Source: Alcaligenes sp. SDU_A2 | GTDB taxonomy: Bacteria > Pseudomonadota > Gammaproteobacteria > Burkholderiales > Burkholderiaceae_B | Length of the DNA stretch: 64,000 nt | Direction: 5' to 3' | Assembly: GCF_038237375.1 (NCBI RefSeq) | Contig: NZ_CP151273.1 | Location: 3,224,001 to 3,288,000 of the forward strand | Part shown: in pieces, positions 38,254-47,838 of the stretch | Numbering within the stretch: position 1 is the first letter of the stretch | Layout: every line of letters begins with the position of its first letter | Translations under genes and position numbers: made by a program | Notes under the pieces: model-generated | What the model saw: the letters and a program-made list of their open reading frames with translations, nothing else | The model's database searches: none | Told to the model about the DNA's origin: nothing

Positions 38254-38415
38254 GCCTGGCTGACCCGCATGGCGGGCCGACCGGTCCGCCATGATCTGCC
38301 CTGCGAACTAGGGTTTATCCCAGGCCTGGCCGCTTTGCAGCGCAACAAGGACAGGACACAATACAGTTTGTCTGCCGACAATCAGGTGTCGTGCGTCCTT
38401 ACCCAGGAATGCGCC

Positions 38416-39741
38416 ATGATCCGAGCCCCCGCCAGTACCGACCTGTCATCTTTGTGGATGCCGTTCACCGCGAACCGGCATTTCAAGCAACACCCCAAAC
38501 TACTGGCCCGCGCCAAGGGCATGTACTACTACACGGCAGACGGTCGCCCCATTCTGGACGGAACGGCAGGACTGTGGTGCGTGAACGCGGGCCATGGCCG
38601 CGCCCATATTATCGAGGCCCTGACGCGCCAGACCATGAACCTGGACTATGCGCCCAGCTTCCAACTGGGCCACGAAGATGCTTTTCGCGCCGCACAGGCC
38701 GTCGCCGAGCTGATGCCCAAGGGCTTGGACCGCATCTTCTTTACCAACTCCGGCTCGGAATCGGTCGACACGGCGCTGAAGATAGCGCTGGCTTATCACC
38801 GGGCGCGCGGTCAAGGACAGCGCACCCGCTTCATAGGCCGCGAACGCAGCTATCATGGTGTCGGACTCGGCGGTATTTCGGTAGGCGGCATCTCGGCCAA
38901 CCGCCGCGCTTTTTCCTCCATGCTGCTCGCAGGCGTGGACCACCTGCCCCACACCCACAACCTTGAGCACAATGCCTACAGCCAAGGCCAGCCGGCCTGG
39001 GGCGCGCATCTGGCCGATCACCTGGAAGGACTGATCGCCCTGCACGATGCCAGCAATATCGCCGCCGTCATCGTAGAGCCGCTGGCCGGCTCGACTGGCG
39101 TGCTGGTCCCCCCGCAAGGCTATCTGGAAAAGCTGCGCCAGATCACCAGCAAGCACGGCATCTTGCTGATATTTGACGAAGTCATCACCGCGTTTGGCCG
39201 TTTGGGCGACAATACCGCCAGTGAATATTTCCATGTCACCCCCGACCTGATCACTCTGGCCAAGGGCATCAGCAACGCCGCCGTGCCGGCCGGTGCCGTC
39301 GCCGTCCGACGCGACATCCACGACACCATTGTGCAAGCCAGCAGCAGCGGCATCGAGTTCTTCCACGGCTACACCTATTCGGCCCATCCGCTGGCCACGG
39401 CCGCCATTCTGGCCACGCTGGAGGTGTATCAGGACGAAGCCCTGTTCCAGCGGGCGCGTCGCCTGAGCCCCTACTTTGAGCAGGCCGCGCACACACTGCG
39501 GGGCAGCCCGCACATCATCGATATCCGCAATCTTGGCCTGGTGGCCGGTATCGAGCTGGCCAGCCGCGTCGGTTCCCCAGGCGCGCGTGCAGCCGAAGTA
39601 TTCGATGCCTGTTTCGAAGAAGGCGTGTTGGTGCGCTATACCGGCGACACCATTGCCATCTCCCCCCCTTTGATCGTGGACCAGGAGCAGATAGACCACA
39701 TTTTCAACACGGTGCGCAAGGTGCTCAAGAACGTGCGCTGA
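38416..39741 (+). CDS. Omega-amino acid:pyruvate transaminase (beta-alanine type)
   Basis: This class III PLP-dependent aminotransferase has 441 residues. It begins with the LWMPFTANRHFK block typical of beta-alanine:pyruvate transaminases, followed by FFTNSGSESVDTALK and the PLP-Asp region LLIFDEVITAFGR. The Schiff-base Lys lies in ITLAKGISNAAVPAGAV. The ATG at 38416 has AGGA eight bases upstream and is the homology start. It stands alone between folA and the repair gene, with its own 160-bp upstream gap. Beta-alanine is the likely donor, but other omega-amines are possible. Confidence 0.9.
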   Translation: MIRAPASTDLSSLWMPFTANRHFKQHPKLLARAKGMYYYTADGRPILDGTAGLWCVNAGHGRAHIIEALTRQTMNLDYAPSFQLGHEDAFRAAQAVAELMPKGLDRIFFTNSGSESVDTALKIALAYHRARGQGQRTRFIGRERSYHGVGLGGISVGGISANRRAFSSMLLAGVDHLPHTHNLEHNAYSQGQPAWGAHLADHLEGLIALHDASNIAAVIVEPLAGSTGVLVPPQGYLEKLRQITSKHGILLIFDEVITAFGRLGDNTASEYFHVTPDLITLAKGISNAAVPAGAVAVRRDIHDTIVQASSSGIEFFHGYTYSAHPLATAAILATLEVYQDEALFQRARRLSPYFEQAAHTLRGSPHIIDIRNLGLVAGIELASRVGSPGARAAEVFDACFEEGVLVRYTGDTIAISPPLIVDQEQIDHIFNTVRKVLKNVR

Positions 39742-39879
39742 CACCTGTACGGGTCGAGCTGCGCGCTCGGGTGTGGATATCCCTTTCCGATTCAAGAAAA
39801 TTCAAGCGCAAGAATCAGGAAGTCTGGCGGGGATTCGTGCTTTTATACTGGCCTGGACTTCTATTCGCAGGCGCACACG

Positions 39880-41586
39880 ATGAACAGCCCTTTTTTCTTG
39901 CGCGACACGCCCAGCCCGTATCAGGACGCTGAACGCTTTCTGGCCGGCCTGGACGCGCACTGGCAGACTCTGGTGGAAACAGTCGGCCCATGCGTGCACA
40001 CTCCCAGGCCGGAACGCGATCCCTACGAAGCCCTGGTACGCGCCGTGGTGTACCAACAATTACATACGCGTGCCGCCGACTGCATTTTGCAACGGCTATT
40101 GGGCGTGTACGAACATGGCCGCTGTCCCTCACCCGAAGAACTGCTGGCCACTCCGGTGCAGACACTGCGTGCCTGCGGGCTGTCCAGTGCCAAGACCACC
40201 AGCATCCAGGGACTGGCGCAGGCGCGCCTGGACGGGCGCATTCCAGACCAGCAAGCCGCCCTGGCCATGAGCGACCAGGAACTGATTCAATCCCTGAGCC
40301 AACTGCGCGGCATAGGCCGCTGGACAGTGGAGATGATGCTGATCTACACCTTGGAGCGCCAGGACATACTACCGGCGGATGACTGGGGAGTCCGCGACGG
40401 TTATCGCCGTCTGAAGAACCTGGAAACAGCCCCCTCTGCCAAGATCCTGCGCGACCTGGGCCAGGCCTGGTCGCCTTATCGCAGTATTGCCGCCTGGTAT
40501 CTGTGGCGCGTCCCGCGCACCAGCGCCAAAGAACCAAAGCCCTACAGCACTCCTGCCCAGCGCTGGCAGGCGGTGCTGGAGCGGGACGCGAATGCCGATG
40601 CCCACTTTGTCTATGCCGTACTGAGCACTGGCACCTATGCCAGCCCCAGCGCTGCCGCCCGCCGCCCCAAACCGGAAAATGTGCGTTACTTCGATTCGCC
40701 CGAACAAGCTCAGGCCGCCGGTTTCCGAGCCAATCGCCACCGCCATGCCGATCGACAAGAGCTGGCGCAAAAGCACAGGCAAGCCGTCACCCAGGCCTGT
40801 CGCCTGATCGAAACCAAGCAGCCGGCCCCCAGCCTGAACGAGCTGGCCGCTGCCGTGGAGTTAAGCCCCTACCACTTTCACCGAATTTTCAAGGCCCAGA
40901 CAGGCCTGACCCCGCACGCCTACGCCCAAGCACTACGTACCCGCCGACTGCGCCATACATTGGATGCTCCACAAACCAGCATCACTCGCGCCATCTACGA
41001 TGCTGGCTATGGCGCAGCCAGCCGCTTTTACGAAGAGTCCCCCACCTTGCTGGGCATGTCGGCCCGCTCCTTCCGTCAGGCCGGTCATGGAAACACCATA
41101 CGCTTTGCCATTGCCCAATGCAGCCTGGGTGCCTTGCTGGTGGCCGAAAGCGAGCGCGGAATTTGCGCCATCTCCCTGGGCGACGACGCCGAAGCACTGC
41201 TAATAGAATTGCAAGAACGTTTCAAGGCGGCCCAGTTGATCGGGGCCGATCCGCAGTTCGAGCGGCGAGTGGCGCAAGTGGTGGCATTGGTCGAAAACCC
41301 TGCGATAGGGCTGGATCTACCCCTGGACATCCAAGGCACGACGTTCCAGCAGCGCGTCTGGGAAATACTGCGCAGCATTCCGGTCGGCCAGACCCTTAGC
41401 TACACCGATATTGCGCAACGCCTGGGACAGCCACGCGCCGTGCGCGCCGTCGCCCGCGCCTGTGCCACCAATACGCTGGCCGTTGCCATTCCCTGCCATC
41501 GTGTCGTGCGCCGGGACGGTGACCTGGCCGGCTACCGTTGGGGGCTGGAGCGCAAGCGCAGTTTGCTGGATCGCGAAAGCGCTTGA
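39880..41586 (+). CDS. Four-domain alkylation repair fusion: AlkA-like glycosylase + Ada (zinc site lost) + AraC + methyltransferase
   Basis: This 568-residue protein joins a DNA-3-methyladenine glycosylase to a full Ada. Residues 1-210 are AlkA-like: helix-hairpin-helix LRGIGRWTVEMM (142-153) and the catalytic Asp in LPADDWG (167/168). Residues 225-295 align with the Ada N-terminal domain, but all four zinc Cys are gone: C38, C42, C69 and C72 of E. coli Ada correspond to Ala254, Ala258, Asn285 and Arg288. Residues 300-400 are an AraC helix-turn-helix (LSPYHFHRIFKAQTG). Residues 405-568 are the O6-methylguanine methyltransferase with active Cys539 in IPCHRVV. Without Cys38 it cannot take a methyl group from phosphotriesters, so classical Ada activation should be lost. 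The glycosylase at the N-terminus differs from the known AdaA-AlkA order. Confidence 0.93.
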   Translation: MNSPFFLRDTPSPYQDAERFLAGLDAHWQTLVETVGPCVHTPRPERDPYEALVRAVVYQQLHTRAADCILQRLLGVYEHGRCPSPEELLATPVQTLRACGLSSAKTTSIQGLAQARLDGRIPDQQAALAMSDQELIQSLSQLRGIGRWTVEMMLIYTLERQDILPADDWGVRDGYRRLKNLETAPSAKILRDLGQAWSPYRSIAAWYLWRVPRTSAKEPKPYSTPAQRWQAVLERDANADAHFVYAVLSTGTYASPSAAARRPKPENVRYFDSPEQAQAAGFRANRHRHADRQELAQKHRQAVTQACRLIETKQPAPSLNELAAAVELSPYHFHRIFKAQTGLTPHAYAQALRTRRLRHTLDAPQTSITRAIYDAGYGAASRFYEESPTLLGMSARSFRQAGHGNTIRFAIAQCSLGALLVAESERGICAISLGDDAEALLIELQERFKAAQLIGADPQFERRVAQVVALVENPAIGLDLPLDIQGTTFQQRVWEILRSIPVGQTLSYTDIAQRLGQPRAVRAVARACATNTLAVAIPCHRVVRRDGDLAGYRWGLERKRSLLDRESA

Positions 41587-41611
41587 GCACACACGATCGC
41601 GCGCCAGACAC

Positions 41612-41637
41612 AAAAAACCCGGCTGACGCCGGGTTTT
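41612..41637. terminator. Bidirectional rho-independent terminator
   Basis: A 10-bp stem, AAAACCCGGC/GCCGGGTTTT, with loop TGAC lies between the converging ada-like gene and the lipoprotein gene. A- and T-runs on both sides let it work in both directions. Confidence 0.85.
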
Positions 41638-41662
41638 CGCTTTGCTACCAAGCAGGACACAC

Positions 41663-42154
41663 TTACATAGGCACCACGCGGGTAGGCCCGTTGCCACTGA
41701 GCATGCGCACGCGCTGCCCAACGGACAAGGGAACGTCCGCTTCCTGAGCGACCACACGGGTTTCGCCATTATCCAGCTTGACGGTGATTTCCAGGCCATC
41801 GGACTTGCCGACACGGTTCTCTACGGCATTGCCGACCAGGCCACCCAGCAAAGCACCGCCGATACTGGCAATAATGCTGCCACGACCGCCGCCGATGGAG
41901 CTGGCCGCCACCCCGCCAATGGCAGCACCGGCCACCGATCCCACGCCAGAAGTCTGATCCTTCTGAATGGTGACGGAACGCACGCTGACAACCGTACCCA
42001 GCCGCACAATCTGCTCACGCTGGGCCTGGCCGTAGCTGTAAACGGAGCTCGATGCCGATTGGTTCGCGCACCCCGCCAGCATAAAGACCGGAACGGCCAA
42101 GCTGGCTGCCATCAGCAGACGGACTTTGGGACGATGAAAAAAAGAAGCATGCAT
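41663..42154 (-). CDS. Glycine-zipper outer-membrane lipoprotein (SlyB/Pcp-like)
   Basis: This 163-residue lipoprotein has a lipobox FMLAGC with Cys29. A glycine-rich stretch (GSVAGAAIGGVAAS, then GGALLGGLVGNA) forms the 2TM glycine-zipper domain of SlyB/Pcp proteins. A short beta-rich C-terminal domain follows (EITVKLDNGETRVV). These proteins sit in the outer membrane and support envelope integrity. The ATG at 42154 has GGAG eight bases upstream; the frame extends further upstream but that part is not signal-peptide-like. Confidence 0.88.
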   Translation of the reverse strand: MHASFFHRPKVRLLMAASLAVPVFMLAGCANQSASSSVYSYGQAQREQIVRLGTVVSVRSVTIQKDQTSGVGSVAGAAIGGVAASSIGGGRGSIIASIGGALLGGLVGNAVENRVGKSDGLEITVKLDNGETRVVAQEADVPLSVGQRVRMLSGNGPTRVVPM

Positions 42155-42213
42155 ACGATTTACTCCGGAAAATTCGCCTGGCCTACCCAGCACATTTGCG
42201 CCTGGACTCAGGA

Positions 42214-43155
42214 TCAAAGGCTGCGTTCGATACCGAAGTGCTGTTTTAGCATAGCCTGTACATCGGATCGTTTAAACGCATGGTTCTGGGGACCATGGCT
42301 GGCAATTTTAATACTGCCCATCAGGTTACCCAAGCTGCAGGCCTCCTCAAAACTCCACCCTTTTGTAAGACCATATAACAGGCCGGCACGATGCGCATCG
42401 CCGCAACCGGTAGGGTCTAGCACTTGAGCGGCCGGGACCGGAGCAATGGCAATTTCCTGGCCATCGCGGTAAAGCGTGCTTCCATGAGCACCACGGGTGA
42501 CCACAGCTGCCTTCAGGCCGCCGGCAATCTGCGTCATGGTCTTGCCGGTCCGCTGCTCAATGACCTCGGCCTCGTAATCGTTGGCGGTAAGAACCTGACA
42601 CAGTTGCAGCATCTCCACCAAGTCTTCACCCGAAAACAATGGCATAGCCTGCCCCAGATCGAAGATAAACGGCACGCCCATGGCATTCAGACGTCGGGCA
42701 TGGGCAAACATGCCTTCTTTGGCGTCCGGCGCCACAATACCCCAGCCCGCCTGCTGTCCCGACAAGTCGTTATCGGCCGAGTGCAACATGGCACCTGGAT
42801 GAAAAGACGTGATCTGACTGGCTGCCAGATCGGTGGTGATAAAACACTGCGGGGTAAACAGCTCTGGCATGACACGAACCATGCCGGTATCGATGCCCAG
42901 CTCATTCATGCGCTTGACGTAATCCAGGCCGTCGCCCCCTACCGTGCCTACTGGCACAGGCTCGCCGCCCAGCATGTTCAGCGTATAGGAAATATTGCCC
43001 GCGCAACCACCCCACTCTTTACGCAGGCTGGGCACAAAAAAGGACACGCTCAGCGCCTGAATGCTGTCGGGCAAAATATGATCTTTAAAATAGCCCTCGA
43101 AAACAGCGATCGTATCAAACGCGATAGATCCACACACCAGCACTCGCTCGGACAT
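42214..43155 (-). CDS. PfkB-family carbohydrate/nucleoside kinase
   Basis: This ribokinase-like sugar or nucleoside kinase has 313 residues, with GGCAGNISYTLNMLG near residue 50 and the catalytic C-terminal motif DPTGCGDAHRAG (usually GAGDAF). Both PfkB signature regions are present and the catalytic Asp is kept. Sequence character is near bacterial adenosine kinase-like members, but the substrate is not certain. It follows the zinc-ribbon gene by eight bases in a minus-strand unit. Confidence 0.82.
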   Translation of the reverse strand: MSERVLVCGSIAFDTIAVFEGYFKDHILPDSIQALSVSFFVPSLRKEWGGCAGNISYTLNMLGGEPVPVGTVGGDGLDYVKRMNELGIDTGMVRVMPELFTPQCFITTDLAASQITSFHPGAMLHSADNDLSGQQAGWGIVAPDAKEGMFAHARRLNAMGVPFIFDLGQAMPLFSGEDLVEMLQLCQVLTANDYEAEVIEQRTGKTMTQIAGGLKAAVVTRGAHGSTLYRDGQEIAIAPVPAAQVLDPTGCGDAHRAGLLYGLTKGWSFEEACSLGNLMGSIKIASHGPQNHAFKRSDVQAMLKQHFGIERSL

Positions 43156-43163
43156 AACGTACC

Positions 43164-44321
43164 TTATGGAAAAAAAGGGCTAATCTCATAGCCGTTGACC
43201 TGGAGTCCCCCGGTATCCAGGGGCAACTGCACCGCCAGCTCCGCACGTGCCCCGAAAGGCAGGTGTCGCAAGCCCGGCACCAGATACTGCTCGGGAGCAA
43301 GGTTGCGCCGGGCGATCAGGGCACCGGAAAAATCCTTCAAGTCCAGCACCAGCGTGGGCCACTGCTGCGGACGCTCAAATTCGTTGCGCAGCGTAAAACG
43401 CAGCATGGAGCGCGACCCTTCGCCCGGCTCCTTGTGCAAGGCCGACGACACGATGCGGATGGCATCGATACGACGCTCGAAAGGCACCTGACAGCCCAGC
43501 TCCAGGCAGGCCCGTTCCAAAACGGGACGCAGCACCGGCACATGACTGGCAATCTGCACCCGGTAAACATACACCAGTTGACCGAGCAGCACGACGATAC
43601 CGAGCACGCACAACAATTTCCAGAAGAACGACCAGATACGCTGTCCTGTTCCTGCCTCACCTTCGTAGCGCGTTTCGCGCTGCAAGGCCGGGTTAGCAGG
43701 AATGGTCCAATCCTGCTCGACGTCTGCCCTTGCCGTCCCGTCGGCCTGACGCGAAGGGTAAGCCGCGCGCAAAGTCTGGGCACGGTCGCCTACGCTGAAA
43801 TCCGGGTCGGACTCCCCCCAGGATGCCGCACCGATATGATGCTCACTGGATTGAACCGGCAGATGTCCGGACACAAAAAAAGGAAGCTGTTCGTGCCCAT
43901 CGCTGTCTGATCGATCGGCTTGGGTCGAGGGCTGGGGCGGCGCGACTGGCGCATTGGCCAGGACGGAATCAGGAAACTTGCGCACCTGCAACGAGTCGTG
44001 GGCCGACCCCTCGTCGCGCGGCGGCGCATGACGGGAATGCTCGACAAAACGCGGCCCTGGCACGGGTGCCTGCAGATCAACCTGCTGTGCCGCCGGGGGC
44101 CGGTTCTGCGCCAGCACCGGCTCGATCTTGACCGAGGGCTCGGGAGCCTGGGAGGGCGCACGATAGGTGGGTTCCGGCTCGCCCTCGTCGATCACCTCCT
44201 CGAAGCCATCAAAAATATGCGCGCACTGGATACAACGTATATAGCCCCGGCGGCGCTGCAACAGCTCGACACTGGCTGCAAACGTCGTTGAGCACCGAGG
44301 GCAGCGAGTCTTCAGCTCCAT
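43164..44321 (-). CDS. MJ0042-type zinc-ribbon membrane protein with DUF3426
   Basis: This 385-residue protein starts with a zinc ribbon (CPRC near residue 8 and CIQC near 30). A long hydrophilic, Pro- and Gln-rich linker follows, then one membrane helix (about 237-258, LLCVLGIVVLLGQLVYVY) and a periplasmic DUF3426 domain. This layout is common in betaproteobacteria next to prmA and accBC. The function is not known; a membrane-linked regulatory or assembly role has been suggested by the architecture only. Confidence 0.85.
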   Translation of the reverse strand: MELKTRCPRCSTTFAASVELLQRRRGYIRCIQCAHIFDGFEEVIDEGEPEPTYRAPSQAPEPSVKIEPVLAQNRPPAAQQVDLQAPVPGPRFVEHSRHAPPRDEGSAHDSLQVRKFPDSVLANAPVAPPQPSTQADRSDSDGHEQLPFFVSGHLPVQSSEHHIGAASWGESDPDFSVGDRAQTLRAAYPSRQADGTARADVEQDWTIPANPALQRETRYEGEAGTGQRIWSFFWKLLCVLGIVVLLGQLVYVYRVQIASHVPVLRPVLERACLELGCQVPFERRIDAIRIVSSALHKEPGEGSRSMLRFTLRNEFERPQQWPTLVLDLKDFSGALIARRNLAPEQYLVPGLRHLPFGARAELAVQLPLDTGGLQVNGYEISPFFP

Positions 44322-44345
44322 AAGCCCACCTAAATACTTACCGTC

Positions 44346-45266
44346 TTACAAAGGACGCTGACCAGCCAGGCAGACCCAGCCATCGCGTATCTGCCAGACC
44401 GTCAACGGCAGGTAGGGCGAATAGACGGCGATCATCTCGTCGGCCTGCCAGTCGTAAATACCTGACAACACCAGATGGCCACCCGGCTTGACGCGGTTAG
44501 CCAGCATAGGGGCCAGCATGCGCAGCGGATTGGCCAATATATTGGCCACGACCAGATCGGTCTGCCCGGCAGGCATCTGATCGGGCAACAAACCCTGGAC
44601 CTGAACCTGATTGACCTGCGCATTGTAGCGCGTGGAAATCACGGCCTGTTCGTCAATATCCACGCCCAGTGTCTGGCCTGCCCCCAGCTTGCGCGCGGCA
44701 ATGGCCAAAATGCCCGATCCACAACCATAATCCAGCACGGTCTGCCCCGGCTGGACATGGTGCGCCAGCCAGTCCAGGCAAAGATGCGTCGTAGGATGGC
44801 TGCCCGTGCCAAACGCCAGCCCGGGGTCCAGCTCGATGCGCACCAAACCATCGCCCGCCTCCTGCACCAGAGGCAGATCCACATCGTCCTTGTGCCAGCT
44901 GGGTACGATCAGAATACGCTCACCGACCGGAATGGGGCCGAACTGAGACTGAGTCAGGCGAACCCAGTCCGCATCGGGCACATCGCGCACACTCCACTGC
45001 ACCTGCGCCGGATCGAGCACGCCCGCCTGCCCCAGCAACTGCACCATGTCCTGAGGCTCCATGTCCTCAGGCAGCAAAGCAACGACTCGGTTGTGGTGCC
45101 AGGCCAATACTTCAGGCTCTATGCCCGGTTCGCCGAACAAGGGTTTTTCGTGCTCGGTGTCCCCGTCGGCATCTTCTACGGAAACGGACAAGGCACCCGC
45201 TTCCAGCAGGGCATCGGACAAGTGCTCTGCCTGTTCTTCAGGGCAGCTCAACAAGAGTTCACGCAT
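44346..45266 (-). CDS. prmA: Ribosomal protein L11 methyltransferase
   Basis: This SAM-dependent enzyme methylates ribosomal protein L11. The 306-residue product has an N-terminal substrate-recognition domain and a C-terminal class I methyltransferase with VLDYGCGSGILAIAA and the later NILANPLRML (the NxxxNP-type motif). The upstream GLAFGTGSHPTT segment is characteristic of PrmA. It lies between accC and the zinc-ribbon gene; a stem-loop at 45283-45310 separates it from accC. Confidence 0.95.
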   Translation of the reverse strand: MRELLLSCPEEQAEHLSDALLEAGALSVSVEDADGDTEHEKPLFGEPGIEPEVLAWHHNRVVALLPEDMEPQDMVQLLGQAGVLDPAQVQWSVRDVPDADWVRLTQSQFGPIPVGERILIVPSWHKDDVDLPLVQEAGDGLVRIELDPGLAFGTGSHPTTHLCLDWLAHHVQPGQTVLDYGCGSGILAIAARKLGAGQTLGVDIDEQAVISTRYNAQVNQVQVQGLLPDQMPAGQTDLVVANILANPLRMLAPMLANRVKPGGHLVLSGIYDWQADEMIAVYSPYLPLTVWQIRDGWVCLAGQRPL

Positions 45267-45282
45267 CTAGTTCTTCCATAAA

Positions 45283-45310
45283 GCAAAACAGGGGCGAGCC
45301 CCTGTTTTGC
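45283..45310 (-). terminator. Stem-loop between accC and prmA
   Basis: A perfect 12-bp stem, GCAAAACAGGGG/CCCCTGTTTTGC, with loop CGAG lies 51 bases after the accC stop. On the minus strand the stem ends in TTTTGC and is followed by TTTATG, so it may be a partial terminator or a transcript-stability element. Confidence 0.6.
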
Positions 45311-45360
45311 ATGATCGCGGCGCAAGGCATGCCGGTACAGAACCGTCACGCCCTGTTGGC

Positions 45361-46707
45361 TTACTTGCGCTGGGACAGTCTCTGTTCCAGGTAATGAATG
45401 CTGGTGCCGCCTGCCTTGAAATTGGCGTCTTGCATCAGTTCGCGGTGCAAAGCGACGTTAGTCTGAATGCCTTCCACCACCATCTCGGACAAGGCGATGT
45501 CCATACGGGCAATCGCCTGCTCACGGGTCTTGCCGTAGGTAATCAGCTTGGCAATCATCGAGTCGTAGAATGGCGGCACCGTGTATCCGGAGAACACGTG
45601 CGAATCGATACGCACGCCTGGACCGCCCGGTGTGTGCCAATTGGTGATCAAGCCTGGGCTTGGGGTGAACTTGAATGGATCTTCCGCATTGATGCGGCAT
45701 TCGATGGAGTGCCCCTCGAAATGGATGTCGCGCTGGCGCAGCACGAACTTCTCGCCCGCGGCCACCTTGATCTGCTCCTGGACCAGGTCAATGCCCGTGA
45801 TCATTTCGGTGATCGTGTGTTCGACCTGAATACGGGTATTCATCTCGATGAAGAAGAACTCGCCGTTTTCGTACAGGAACTCGAACGTGCCCGCGCCGCG
45901 ATAACGCATTTTGCGGCAGGCATCGGCGCAACGCTCGCCGATACGCTCGATCAAACGACGCGCAATGCCGGGGGCCGGTGCTTCCTCGATGACTTTCTGG
46001 TGACGACGCTGCATGGAACAGTCGCGCTCACCCAGCCAGATCGCATTGCGATCGCCGTCGGCCAGCACCTGAATTTCGATATGGCGTGGATTCTCGAGGT
46101 ACTTTTCCATGTAGACCTCGGGATTGTTGAACGCCGCCGCCGCTTCGGACTTGGTCGTGGCGACCGCCGTCAGCAAGGCCGCTTCGGTATAGACCACGCG
46201 CATGCCGCGTCCGCCGCCGCCACCCGAGGCCTTGATGATGACCGGATAGCCCACTTCGCGGGCAATGCGCAAAATCTCCTGCGGATCGTCGGGCAAAGCG
46301 CCGTCCGAGCCGGGCACCACGGGCACACCGGCTTCGATCATGGCTTTCTTGGCCATGACCTTATCGCCCATCGTGCGGATGTTTTCGGGACGCGGGCCGA
46401 TAAAGACAAAGCCACTTTTTTCGACACGTTCGGCGAAATCGGCATTCTCGGCCATGAAGCCGTAGCCGGGGTGGATCGCTTCGGCATCGGTGACTTCGGC
46501 TGCCGAAATGATGGCCGGCATGCTCAGATAGCTGTCGCGGGCAGGCGCAGGCCCGATGCAGACGGCCTCGTCGGCCAGACGCACGTACTTGGCACCGCGG
46601 TCAGCCTCGGAATATACCACCACCGTCTTGATACCCATTTCGCGGCAGGCGCGTTGGATGCGCAGGGCAATTTCGCCCCGGTTGGCGATTAGGACTTTTT
46701 CAAACAT
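45361..46707 (-). CDS. accC: Acetyl-CoA carboxylase, biotin carboxylase subunit
   Basis: This ATP-grasp enzyme carboxylates the biotin of BCCP in fatty-acid synthesis. The 448-residue product matches E. coli AccC. It begins [16 protein letters not shown], has the ATP loop [13 protein letters not shown], and the ligand region [13 protein letters not shown] with the active-site Glu and Arg. It follows accB by four bases. Confidence 0.97.
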   Translation of the reverse strand: MFEKVLIANRGEIALRIQRACREMGIKTVVVYSEADRGAKYVRLADEAVCIGPAPARDSYLSMPAIISAAEVTDAEAIHPGYGFMAENADFAERVEKSGFVFIGPRPENIRTMGDKVMAKKAMIEAGVPVVPGSDGALPDDPQEILRIAREVGYPVIIKASGGGGGRGMRVVYTEAALLTAVATTKSEAAAAFNNPEVYMEKYLENPRHIEIQVLADGDRNAIWLGERDCSMQRRHQKVIEEAPAPGIARRLIERIGERCADACRKMRYRGAGTFEFLYENGEFFFIEMNTRIQVEHTITEMITGIDLVQEQIKVAAGEKFVLRQRDIHFEGHSIECRINAEDPFKFTPSPGLITNWHTPGGPGVRIDSHVFSGYTVPPFYDSMIAKLITYGKTREQAIARMDIALSEMVVEGIQTNVALHRELMQDANFKAGGTSIHYLEQRLSQRK

Positions 46708-46711
46708 ATCA

Positions 46712-47161
46712 TCAACCGATGATGAACAGAGGCTGGCCGTATTCCACGGGACCGCCGTTTTCGATCAGGATTTCCTTGATCACGCCGGACTTGTCGGCTT
46801 CGATCTCGTTGAGCAGCTTCATGGCTTCGATGATGCACAGCGGATCGCCTTCCTTGACCGTCTGGCCCACTTCCACGAATGCGGCGGCACCTGGGCTGGG
46901 AGCACGATAAAAAGTGCCGACCATAGGCGATTTGACAGCATGTCCTTCGGCCACGGCAGGTGCGGGCGCTGCTGCGGCTGGCGCTGCCGGCGCGGCCACA
47001 ACCTGAGCGGCCGGCGCTTCAAACGTCTGAACCACGGGCGCAGCCGTGCTTTGCGAAAATTTGACGATGCGCACTTTGTCATCGCCTTCCGTGATTTCCA
47101 GCTCGGCAATACCCGACTCAGCCACCAGATCGATCAGGGTTTTGAGTTTTCTAAGATCCAT
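46712..47161 (-). CDS. accB: Acetyl-CoA carboxylase biotin carboxyl carrier protein
   Basis: This carrier moves the carboxylated biotin between AccC and the carboxyltransferase. The 149-residue product begins [13 protein letters not shown], has an Ala/Pro-rich flexible linker (about 50-75) and ends with the biotinyl domain carrying the lysine of EAMKL. The ATG at 47161 is the homology start; the frame is open upstream but without homology. The order aroQ-accB-accC is the common one. Confidence 0.96.
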   Translation of the reverse strand: MDLRKLKTLIDLVAESGIAELEITEGDDKVRIVKFSQSTAAPVVQTFEAPAAQVVAAPAAPAAAAPAPAVAEGHAVKSPMVGTFYRAPSPGAAAFVEVGQTVKEGDPLCIIEAMKLLNEIEADKSGVIKEILIENGGPVEYGQPLFIIG

Positions 47162-47243
47162 GCGTGCTTCCCGCGATGCCGCCCTGTTCGAACACTGAAC
47201 GGCATCAAAAAAAGAAAATTGGTCAAAAAACGAAGACAGCCGC

Positions 47244-47678
47244 CTAGCTGTCCAAGGCAAAACGCAATGCAGCTTCGTACCCGAACGCCCCCAGCCCCAC
47301 GATCACGCCACGGGCGCAGTCGGACAGATAGGATTGGTGGCGGAAAGGCTCACGCTTGTGAACATTGGACAAGTGGACTTCGACGAATGGAATGCCGACC
47401 CCGGCCAGGGCGTCGCGTATCGCCACGCTGGTGTGTGTATAAGCACCGGCGTTGATGATGATGAATTCGACACCTTCGGCACGGGCCTGATGAATCCGGT
47501 CGACGAGCCCGCCTTCGTGATTACTTTGGAAAAAATGACACCGGGCGCCATGCTGATCTGCCAAGGCCCGCAAACTGCCGTTGATATCGTCGAGGGTCTG
47601 ATGTCCGTAGACATCCGGCTCCCGGGTACCCAGCAGATTGAGGTTAGGCCCGTTCAGGACCAGAACATGATTCGCCAT
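47244..47678 (-). CDS. aroQ: 3-dehydroquinate dehydratase, type II
   Basis: This enzyme dehydrates 3-dehydroquinate in the shikimate pathway. The 144-residue product has [16 protein letters not shown] with the catalytic Tyr in [30 protein letters not shown] and [14 protein letters not shown]. It lies upstream of accB in the same direction, 82 bases away. aroE of the same pathway is at 53390 on the other strand. Confidence 0.96.
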   Translation of the reverse strand: MANHVLVLNGPNLNLLGTREPDVYGHQTLDDINGSLRALADQHGARCHFFQSNHEGGLVDRIHQARAEGVEFIIINAGAYTHTSVAIRDALAGVGIPFVEVHLSNVHKREPFRHQSYLSDCARGVIVGLGAFGYEAALRFALDS

Positions 47679-47838
47679 AGCGGATTTTTCGTGAAGACAG
47701 ATCGCCTTTTTACGCTAAAAAGCACCATTTGTCCATCAACAACCCCGATTACAAGCGGTAACGGAACACTTTTGGGTTTACAGCGGCAAACCGTGCTGAA
47801 CCAGAAATTTGCCGCAATTGAACGACGAAGTAAGCCAG

